A stretch of DNA of 64,000 bases from Streptomyces toyocaensis (GTDB lineage: Bacteria > Actinomycetota > Actinomycetes > Streptomycetales > Streptomycetaceae), in NCBI RefSeq assembly GCF_000725125.1, contig NZ_JFCB01000023.1:60740-124739 (forward strand), read 5' to 3'. The translations under genes were made by a program, and so were the position numbers. Positions 40,684 through 47,306 of this stretch are shown in pieces (positions within the stretch are counted from its first letter, which is position 1; every line of letters begins with the position of its first letter). The notes beneath the pieces are model-generated. The model had not been told where the DNA came from and searched no databases. It saw only the letters and a program-made list of their open reading frames with translations.

Positions 40684-42120
40684 GTGACCGCTGAGGCCAG
40701 TCAGGCCGGGCCCTCGGCGGGCCCCGCATCCGACGGCTTGCGACCGCTCCGGATCGCACTCCTCACCTACAAGGGAAACCCGTTCTGCGGTGGCCAGGGC
40801 GTCTACGTGCGTCACCTGTCCCGCGAACTCGCCCGCCTGGGGCACCGCGTCGAGGTCATCGGCGCCCAGCCCTACGCGGTGCTCGACGAGGGATACGACG
40901 GGCTCGGCCTCACCGAGCTGCCCAGCCTCGACCTCTACCGCCAGCCGGACCCCTTCCGCACTCCCGGGCGTGACGAGTACCGCGACTGGATCGACGCGCT
41001 CGAGGTCGGCACGATGTGGACCGGCGGCTTCCCCGAGCCGCTGACGTTCTCCCTGCGTGCCCGCCGTCACCTGCGCGCCCGGCGCGGCGACTTCGACGTC
41101 GTCCACGACAACCAGACGCTCGGCTACGGCCTCCTCGGCGACCTCGGCGCCCCCCTGGTGACCACCATCCACCACCCCATCACCGTCGACCGGCGTCTCG
41201 AACTGGACGCGGCCGAGAACTGGAAGCGGCGGTACTCGGTGCGCCGCTGGTACGCCTTCACGCGGATGCAGAAGCGGGTGGCGCGCAGGCTGCCGTCCGT
41301 GCTCACCGTCTCCGGCACCTCGCGCCAGGAGATCGTCGAGGACCTCGGCGTACGGCAGGACCGCATCCACGTCGTCCACATCGGCGCCGACACCGACCTG
41401 TTCGCGCCGGACCCGTCCGTGGCGGTCGTGCCGGGCCGGATCGTGACCACGTCCAGTGCGGACGTGCCGCTGAAGGGCCTGGTCTTCCTCGTCGAGGCGC
41501 TGGCGAAGGTGCGGGCGGACCAGCCCGGCGCCCATCTCGTCGTGGTCGGCAAGCGGCCCACGGAGGGCCCGGTCGCGCAGGCCATGGAGCGGTACGGGCT
41601 GGAGGGCGCCGTCGAGTTCGTCAAGGGCATCTCGGACGCCGAACTGGTCGACCTGGTGCGCTCGGCGCAGGTCGCGTGCGTGCCGTCGCTGTACGAGGGC
41701 TTCTCGCTCCCGGCCGCCGAGGCCATGGCCACGGGCACCCCGCTGGTCGCCACGACCGGCGGAGCGATCCCCGAGGTCGCGGGCCGCGACGGGGAGACCT
41801 GTCTCGCCGTGCCTCCCGGTGACGCGGGGGCCCTGGCCGCCGCGCTGACCCGGCTGCTCGGTGACGCCGAGCTGCGCGCCCGCCTCGGGGCGGCCGGACG
41901 CGAGCGGGTCCTGCGGCACTTCACCTGGGCCCGCGCGGCCGAGGGCACGGTGGCCCGCTACCGCGAGGCGATGGCGCGCCAGGCGCGACCGGCTCCGCGC
42001 CCTCCGGCCCCGGCGGACCCGGGCCTCTTCCCCGGCACCCTCGCGGACGCGGGCGCCGTCCCCGTGGACGCAGCCGACACCTCCGACCGCTCCGACCGTG
42101 AAAGCAGGGCCACGTGCTGA
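40684..42120 (+). CDS. GT4-family glycosyltransferase
   Basis: A 478-residue retaining glycosyltransferase (GT-B fold). It has LRIALLTYKGNPFCGGQGVY and VRHLSRELARLGHRVEVIG at the N-terminus and the GT4 nucleotide-sugar motif CVPSLYEGFSLPAAEAMA in the C-terminal domain. GTG 40684 is preferred over ATG 40648 because AGAAGGGGG precedes it. It overlaps the methyltransferase gene by 7 bases and heads a three-gene operon under a KstR-type site. Sugar donor and acceptor unknown; a lipid or envelope glycan is plausible. Confidence 0.9.
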   Translation: MTAEASQAGPSAGPASDGLRPLRIALLTYKGNPFCGGQGVYVRHLSRELARLGHRVEVIGAQPYAVLDEGYDGLGLTELPSLDLYRQPDPFRTPGRDEYRDWIDALEVGTMWTGGFPEPLTFSLRARRHLRARRGDFDVVHDNQTLGYGLLGDLGAPLVTTIHHPITVDRRLELDAAENWKRRYSVRRWYAFTRMQKRVARRLPSVLTVSGTSRQEIVEDLGVRQDRIHVVHIGADTDLFAPDPSVAVVPGRIVTTSSADVPLKGLVFLVEALAKVRADQPGAHLVVVGKRPTEGPVAQAMERYGLEGAVEFVKGISDAELVDLVRSAQVACVPSLYEGFSLPAAEAMATGTPLVATTGGAIPEVAGRDGETCLAVPPGDAGALAAALTRLLGDAELRARLGAAGRERVLRHFTWARAAEGTVARYREAMARQARPAPRPPAPADPGLFPGTLADAGAVPVDAADTSDRSDRESRATC

Positions 42121-42860
42121 CCGTCGACTTCTCCCGGTTCCCGCTCGCCCCGGGCGACCGTGTGCTGGACCTCGGGTGCGGCGCCGGCCGGCACGCCTTC
42201 GAGTGCTACCGGCGCGGTGCCCGGGTCGTGGCGCTGGACCAGAACGGCGAGGAGATCCGCGAGGTCGCCAAGTGGTTCGCGGCGATGAAGGAGGCCGGGG
42301 AGGCGCCCGCCGGGGCCACCGCCACCGCCATGGAGGGCGACGCGCTCGCCCTGCCCTTCCCCGACGAGTCCTTCGACGTCGTCATCATCTCCGAGGTGAT
42401 GGAGCACATCCCCGACGACAAGGGAGTGCTCGCCGAGATGGTGCGGGTGCTCAAGCCCGGCGGCCGGATCGCCGTCACCGTGCCGCGCTACGGCCCCGAG
42501 AAGGTCTGCTGGGCGCTGTCCGACGCCTACCACGAGGTCGAGGGCGGCCACATCCGCATCTACAAGGCGGACGAACTGCTCGCCAGGATGCGCGAGGCGG
42601 GCCTCAGGCCGTACGGCACCCACCACGCGCACGCGCTGCACTCGCCGTACTGGTGGCTGAAGTGCGCGTTCGGCGTGGACAACGACAAGGCCCTGCCGGT
42701 GCGGGCGTACCACAAGCTGCTGGTCTGGGACATCATGAAGAAGCCGCTGGCCACCCGGGTCGCGGAGCAGGCGCTGAACCCCCTGATCGGCAAGAGCTTC
42801 GTGGCCTACGCGACCAAGCCGCACCTGCCGCGCGCCGAGGCCGAGGCGGACGCCACGTGA
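42114..42860 (+). CDS. Class I SAM-dependent methyltransferase
   Basis: A 248-residue methyltransferase. Motif I is VLDLGCGAGRHAFECYRRGA, followed by VVALDQN and VVIISEVMEHIPDDKGVLAE with RVLKPGGRIAVTVPRYGPE, typical of small-molecule C/O-methyltransferases (Methyltransf_11). The C-terminal part adds KADELLARMREAGLRPYG and a conserved-looking WWLKCAFGVDNDKALPVRAY segment. The GTG start overlaps the glycosyltransferase stop by 7 bases, and its stop overlaps the next start (GTGA), so the three genes are translationally coupled. Confidence 0.9.
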   Translation: MLTVDFSRFPLAPGDRVLDLGCGAGRHAFECYRRGARVVALDQNGEEIREVAKWFAAMKEAGEAPAGATATAMEGDALALPFPDESFDVVIISEVMEHIPDDKGVLAEMVRVLKPGGRIAVTVPRYGPEKVCWALSDAYHEVEGGHIRIYKADELLARMREAGLRPYGTHHAHALHSPYWWLKCAFGVDNDKALPVRAYHKLLVWDIMKKPLATRVAEQALNPLIGKSFVAYATKPHLPRAEAEADAT

Positions 42861-43942
42861 CGACCGCCCGGTCCCCGCGGACCGAACACCTCGTGCTGCC
42901 CGGTGTCCTGACGGCGGACCAGGCCGCCGCGACCGTCGCCGGCATCCTCGCCGTGCAGCGGGAGGACGGCGCGATCCCGTGGTTCCGCGGTCACCACCTC
43001 GACCCGTGGGACCACGTCGAGGCGGCGATGGCGCTGGACACCGCGGGCGAGCACGAGGCCGCCGGGCGGGCGTACCTGTGGCTGGCCCGGCACCAGTTGG
43101 AGGACGGCTCCTGGTACGCGGCCTACGCCGACGGCGACCCGCTCGACGTCACCGACCGCGGGCGGGAGACCAACTTCGTCGCCTACATCGCCGTCGGGGT
43201 GTGGCACCACTACCTCTCCACGGGTGACGACACCTTCCTCGACCGCATGTGGCCCGTCGTGTACGCGGCGGTGGAGTTCGTGCTGCGGCTGCAGCAGCCC
43301 GGCGGGCAGATCGGCTGGCGGCGCGACGACGACGGCACGCCCACGGCGGACGCGCTGCTCACCGGCTCCTCCTCCGTCCACCACGCGCTGCGCTGCGCCC
43401 TGGCCATCGCCGAGCAGCGCGAAGAACCGCAGCCCGACTGGGAGTTGGCGGCGGGTGCGCTGCGGCATGCGATCCGGCGCCACCCGGAGCGGTTCCTGGA
43501 CAAGGACCGCTATTCGATGGACTGGTACTACCCGGTGCTCGGCGGCGCGCTGACCGGTGCCGAGGCCACGGCGCGCATCGAGGAGGGCTGGGACCGGTTC
43601 GTCGTGCCCGGGCTCGGGGTGCGCTGCGTGGTGCCCAACCCGTGGGTGACGGGCGGCGAGTCGGCCGAACTCGCCCTGGCGCTCTGGGCGATGGGCGAGT
43701 CCGACCGTGCGCTGGAGGTACTCCAGTCGATCCAGCACCTGCGCGATCCGGAGACCGGCCTGTACTGGACGGGGTACGTCTTCGACGACGACGCCCTCTG
43801 GCCGCGCGAGCTGACGACGTGGACGGCCGGTTCGCTGTTGCTGGCCGTCGCCGCGCTCGGCGGGCACGAGCCCACCTGCGCGGTCTTCGGCGGCGATCAC
43901 CTGCCCAGGGGCCTGGACCCGGACTGCTGCACGCTCGTCTGA
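42857..43942 (+). CDS. Prenyltransferase-fold (alpha/alpha barrel) protein of the GT4 operon
   Basis: A 361-residue protein with alpha-helical barrel repeats: ILAVQREDGAIPWFRGHHLD, AYLWLARHQLEDGSWYAAYA, FVLRLQQPGGQIGWRRDDDG and SIQHLRDPETGLYWTGYVFD, each with a DG-x-x-W-like turn. No signal peptide or transmembrane segment is apparent, unlike the B12-operon member at 38 kb. It may be a terpene-, glycan- or lipid-modifying enzyme; I cannot say which. The last gene of the KstR-linked trio, overlapping the methyltransferase gene by 4 bases. Confidence 0.8.
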   Translation: MTTARSPRTEHLVLPGVLTADQAAATVAGILAVQREDGAIPWFRGHHLDPWDHVEAAMALDTAGEHEAAGRAYLWLARHQLEDGSWYAAYADGDPLDVTDRGRETNFVAYIAVGVWHHYLSTGDDTFLDRMWPVVYAAVEFVLRLQQPGGQIGWRRDDDGTPTADALLTGSSSVHHALRCALAIAEQREEPQPDWELAAGALRHAIRRHPERFLDKDRYSMDWYYPVLGGALTGAEATARIEEGWDRFVVPGLGVRCVVPNPWVTGGESAELALALWAMGESDRALEVLQSIQHLRDPETGLYWTGYVFDDDALWPRELTTWTAGSLLLAVAALGGHEPTCAVFGGDHLPRGLDPDCCTLV

Positions 43943-43975
43943 GCCGGTCCCCACGGGGGACCGGCCCGGTACGGG

Positions 43976-44269
43976 TCAGTGCCGGCGCAGCCGGCCGGCG
44001 ATGGCGTGACCGATGAACAGGTAGACCACGGCGGCGAGTCCGTAGCCGGCGACGACCCGGGCCCACGCCTCGTCGAACGTGAACAGGTCACGCGACCAGG
44101 CGGCGAGCCAGTTGGCCGCTTCATGGACGAACTGGACCAGGTCGTTGGCCCGGTTGGCGTCCAGCAGGTACATCAGGATCCACAGTCCGAGGATGACGGC
44201 CATGATGTCCGCGATCACCGCGATGACCGTCCCCGCGGAGGTGGAACCAGAGCGATATCGAGAGGACAT
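43976..44269 (-). CDS. Small two-helix membrane protein
   Basis: A 97-residue membrane protein of unknown function. Two hydrophobic segments are visible: VIAVIADIMAVILGLWILMY and VVAGYGLAAVVYLFIGHAIA, separated by an amphipathic stretch (ANDLVQFVHEAANWLAAWSR). The basic C-terminus (GRLRRH) is probably cytoplasmic. It is convergent with the prenyltransferase-fold gene. Confidence 0.8.
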   Translation of the reverse strand: MSSRYRSGSTSAGTVIAVIADIMAVILGLWILMYLLDANRANDLVQFVHEAANWLAAWSRDLFTFDEAWARVVAGYGLAAVVYLFIGHAIAGRLRRH

Positions 44270-44347
44270 ACCTTCCGACTGGCCCCGAACGGCCGGTTGA
44301 AACCAGGAACGCCCGGGGCCCGCGCGGAAGTTCGGCGGCGGCCCGGC

Positions 44348-45130
44348 TCACCGGTGGGTGAGCAGCAGCCGCCAGGCCTCCGGGCCGCGCTGCTGGTACT
44401 CCACCGAGAAGACACCGGGGTGCCGGTCCTCGATCTGCCGCAGCAGCGGCAGCGGGTCGTGCGGTGCCACGAGCAGCATGGCCCGCCCCGCCGGTACGGC
44501 GCCGAGCGCGCCGAACACCGTCGCGTGACGCAGCGCGTGCGGCACCTCCCGGACGTCGAGTTCGGGCACGTCGGCGTCGTCCGAGCCACCGCATCCGCAC
44601 GTCCCGCCGCAGCCGGCGCCCGATGACTCGCCCCCGGACTCCTCGCCGCCGCCGAGCAGTTCGTGCATGCCTCCCAGCAGGTCGGCCAGTGAGATGTCCG
44701 GGGCGCCGGCCAGGAGCGGCAGGATGAGGTTGTTCTCCTTGTCCAGGTGCTCCTCGAACAGCACCTGGAGGGCCCGGCCGTCGGCCGCCGCCCGCACGGC
44801 GGGGCCGGCCCCGCGCACCGCGTCGACCAGGGCGGTCAGTCTGCGGTGCTCGGCGAGCATGCCGTCGACGAGGAGACGGGCCTCGGGCAGGTCGCGGGCG
44901 GCGGCGTACAAGGTGCTCTCCTCGGCGACCGCGTGCGGGAGCAGGTCCCGGTCGCAGAACGCGACCAGTCCGGAGCGGATCTCGTCGGCCTCGGCCGGGT
45001 CGCGGTCCGCCGCGGCGATCAGCATCGCCACCCGTCCGGCGAGCTCACCCGCCAGCTGCGCGTGATGCGCTTCGACGGCTTCGACGGCCGCCGCGTCCTC
45101 GGGGTCCGATGCGAGGGTGAGAGTACTCAT
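44348..45130 (-). CDS. Hemerythrin-like protein with DUF2249 domain
   Basis: A 260-residue protein. Residues 1 to about 145 form a hemerythrin-like four-helix bundle with metal ligands in VEAHHAQL, LLPHAVAEESTLY, MLAEHRRL and FEEHLDKENNLILP (H-xxx-E and H-xxx-E/D pattern), suggesting a di-iron site. A Gly/Ser/Cys-rich linker (GAGCGGTCGCGG) precedes a DUF2249 domain (DVREVPHALRHATVFGALG). DUF2249 and hemerythrin pairs occur with nitric-oxide and denitrification genes. ATG 45130 is chosen; it diverges from the HTH regulator, fitting an NO-linked regulon. Confidence 0.88.
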   Translation of the reverse strand: MSTLTLASDPEDAAAVEAVEAHHAQLAGELAGRVAMLIAAADRDPAEADEIRSGLVAFCDRDLLPHAVAEESTLYAAARDLPEARLLVDGMLAEHRRLTALVDAVRGAGPAVRAAADGRALQVLFEEHLDKENNLILPLLAGAPDISLADLLGGMHELLGGGEESGGESSGAGCGGTCGCGGSDDADVPELDVREVPHALRHATVFGALGAVPAGRAMLLVAPHDPLPLLRQIEDRHPGVFSVEYQQRGPEAWRLLLTHR

Positions 45131-45164
45131 CAGGGGGCCGTTCCTTCCAGCCGTCGACAACCCG

Positions 45165-45176
45165 TCCGATCGGACC
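45165..45176. promoter_or_regulatory. Palindromic operator GTCCGATCGGAC
   Basis: A perfect 12-bp palindrome in the 74-base region between the hemerythrin and HTH-regulator genes. It overlaps the expected -35 region of the regulator promoter. The divergent arrangement suggests autoregulation. Confidence 0.55.
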
Positions 45177-45192
45177 GGGTCGGTACCTGCAA

Positions 45193-45198
45193 TATAGT
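45193..45198 (+). promoter_or_regulatory. TATAGT -10 element, likely leaderless transcript
   Basis: TATAGT at 45193-45198 lies 6 bases before the A of ATG 45205. The expected start site would fall on or next to the ATG, so the regulator mRNA would have no leader. There is no ribosome binding site in the intervening bases. Confidence 0.6.
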
Positions 45199-45204
45199 AC
45201 GGAC

Positions 45205-45933
45205 ATGACCGTGGAAAATAACGGACCGCTTCCCGGCAGCGGAGCGCGGCGCGTCCCGCTGTCCCGGCAGCGGAGCGGTGTCCTGCAGTACCTGCGCGGG
45301 CAGTCCGGTCCCGTCACCGCCACCGCCCTCGCCCAGGTGTGCGCGCTGCACGTCAACACCGTCCGCGAGCACCTGGACGCCCTGGTGGAGGACGGTCTGG
45401 CGGCCCGCGAGCGGTCCGCGCCGGCCGGACGCGGCCGGCCCGCCTGGCGCTACCGGGCCCGCCCGCCTCAGGAGTCCCCCGCCCGGGAGTACGCCGGACT
45501 CGCCGCCGTACTGGCCGCGCGGATCGCCCGCACCAGCGCCGATCCGCGCACGGACGCGCTGGCCGCGGGGGAGGACTGGGGACGTGTCCTGACCACCGGG
45601 CAGGAGCCGTCGGCGGATCCGCAGGAGGCGCGCAGGCGGCTGCTGGACCTCCTCGGGGAGATCGGCTTCGCGCCGGAGGCGGACGCGGAGGCGCGCCGCG
45701 TCCGGCTGCCGCGCTGCCCGTTCGTCGAGACGGCCCGCGAGCATCCCGGCGTCGTCTGCGGCGTCCACGAAGGGCTGGCCCGTGCCGCCCTCGCCGCCCT
45801 GAGCGCGAATCCCCAGGAGACCGAACTCCTCCCCTTCGCCCAACCAGGCGCCTGCCGCCTCCACCTGGACACCGGCACGACGGCGGGGGAGCGCCCGCAT
45901 CCGGGTACCGGCGAGCCGGGGGAGGCCTCATGA
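45205..45933 (+). CDS. Winged-helix regulator with C-terminal cysteine cluster (possible Fe-S sensor)
   Basis: A 242-residue ArsR/DeoR-like transcription factor. The winged-helix DNA-binding domain (QRSGVLQYLRGQSGPVTATA, then LAQVCALHVNTVREHLDALV) occupies residues 18-85. The C-terminal half has Cys171 (LPRCPFVE), Cys185 and His188 (VVCGVHEG) and Cys217 (PGACRLH), an arrangement like SufR/NsrR-type cluster ligands. It therefore may sense NO, oxygen or iron. It is expected to control the adjacent NirK and hemerythrin genes. The stop overlaps the NnrS-like gene start (ATGA). Confidence 0.82.
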   Translation: MTVENNGPLPGSGARRVPLSRQRSGVLQYLRGQSGPVTATALAQVCALHVNTVREHLDALVEDGLAARERSAPAGRGRPAWRYRARPPQESPAREYAGLAAVLAARIARTSADPRTDALAAGEDWGRVLTTGQEPSADPQEARRRLLDLLGEIGFAPEADAEARRVRLPRCPFVETAREHPGVVCGVHEGLARAALAALSANPQETELLPFAQPGACRLHLDTGTTAGERPHPGTGEPGEAS

Positions 45934-47306
45934 CCCCCGCCGGCCCGGCCGCCCGCCGCGTGGGTGCCCGCCGGGCGCCTCTGCTGCTGGCCGCCGGCGT
46001 CTGCCTGCTCGCCGGTCTGGACGCGGCCCTCGTCCTGCTCGGGCTACCGGCTCCGATCACCAGCGACCGTCTGCCCCAGGTCCACGGGATGCTGCTGGTC
46101 CTCGGTTTCGCCGGCACGCTGGTCGCACTGGAACGCGCGGTCGCACTGGGCGGCCGCTGGCCCTACCTCGCCCCCGCCGCGCTCGGCGGCGGGGGCCTGC
46201 TGCTGCTCAGCCCCGTGGACCTGGTCGTCCCGCGGCTGCTGCTCGTCGCCGGGGCCACCGTACTGGCCGTGCTGTACGTGCGGTTCTGGCAGCGGCAGCC
46301 CGGCCCCGCCCTGATCGCCCAGGGAGCGGGCGCCGTGTCGGCGCTCGGCGCGGCACTGCTGTGGCTGGGCGGCCTCGACGTCCCGCGCCTGCTGCCCTGG
46401 CTGGTCGCGTTCCTCGTCCTGACCATCGCGGGCGAGCGGCTGGAACTCGCCCGGGTGGCCCTCCTCGCCCCCCGCGCGGAGCCGGCCTTCCTGGCGTGCG
46501 CAGGCGCCGTCGTCACCGGCGTCGTCACCACGCTGATGTGGCCGGCCACGGGCACGCTGCTTCTCGGCGCCGCCCTGCTCGCGCTGGTCGCGTGGCTCGT
46601 CGTGCACGACGTCGCCCGCCGGCTGCTGCGCTCCACGGGACTGCCCCGTTTCTCCGCCGCGTGCCTGCTCGCCGGGTACGCGTGGCTGGGCCTGGCCGGC
46701 GCCCTGTGGCTGCTGGGCGGCCCGGTCGCCGGGGGGAGCCGCTACGACGCCGTCGTGCACGCGGTGTTCCTCGGCTTCGTGATGTCGATGATCATGGCGC
46801 ACGCCCCGGTGATCCTGCCCGCCGTCCTGCGCCGTCCGCTCCCGTACCACCCCGGGCTCGCGGTGGCGGCCTGGCTGCTGCACGGCTCCCTGACCCTGCG
46901 CGTGGTCGTCGGTGACCTGCGTGAGCTCCGAGGGGCGTGGCAGCTCGGCGGGGCGCTCAACATCGCCGCGGTCCTGCTCTTCGTGCTGACGGCGGCGACC
47001 TCGTCGGTGACCGCGACCCGGCGTGCGGCCGCCTCCTCCGCCACGAGGCGTCCCGACGCCGACCCCGTGCCCGATCCCGACGCCGACGCCGACGCCGTGC
47101 CCGATCCCGACGCCGACGCCGTGCCCGGTCCTGACGCCGACGCCGTGCCCGGTCCCGACGCCGACGCCGACGCCGACTCCGTGCCCGGTCCCGAAGCCGA
47201 TGCCGACGCCGACCCCGTGCCCGGTCCCGACGCCGACGCCGTGCCCCAACCCGACGCCGACCCCGTGCCCGCGCCCGTGCCCGCCGACCCGAGGAACGAC
47301 CGGTGA
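45930..47306 (+). CDS. NnrS-like multi-helix membrane protein
   Basis: A 458-residue protein with about 12 membrane helices (LLLAAGVCLLAGLDAALVLL, VHGMLLVLGFAGTLVALERA, LVAFLVLTIAGERLELARVA, MSMIMAHAPVILPAVL and others), resembling NnrS heme-copper membrane proteins that help cells cope with NO. His residues in the HGMLL and AHAPVILP helices could bind metal. The C-terminal 80 residues are a repetitive Asp/Ala/Pro/Val tail (DADAVPGP units). Co-transcribed with the HTH regulator gene (4-base overlap) and with the nitrite reductase fusion (4-base overlap). Confidence 0.82.
   Translation: MTPAGPAARRVGARRAPLLLAAGVCLLAGLDAALVLLGLPAPITSDRLPQVHGMLLVLGFAGTLVALERAVALGGRWPYLAPAALGGGGLLLLSPVDLVVPRLLLVAGATVLAVLYVRFWQRQPGPALIAQGAGAVSALGAALLWLGGLDVPRLLPWLVAFLVLTIAGERLELARVALLAPRAEPAFLACAGAVVTGVVTTLMWPATGTLLLGAALLALVAWLVVHDVARRLLRSTGLPRFSAACLLAGYAWLGLAGALWLLGGPVAGGSRYDAVVHAVFLGFVMSMIMAHAPVILPAVLRRPLPYHPGLAVAAWLLHGSLTLRVVVGDLRELRGAWQLGGALNIAAVLLFVLTAATSSVTATRRAAASSATRRPDADPVPDPDADADAVPDPDADAVPGPDADAVPGPDADADADSVPGPEADADADPVPGPDADAVPQPDADPVPAPVPADPRNDR
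47050..47285 (+). repeat. Degenerate tandem repeats in the NnrS-like gene
   Basis: About ten imperfect copies of a GACGCCGACGCCGTGCCCGG-type unit encode the DADAVPGP/DPVP tail. Units vary in length in multiples of 6 bases, consistent with expansion and contraction. Confidence 0.7.
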
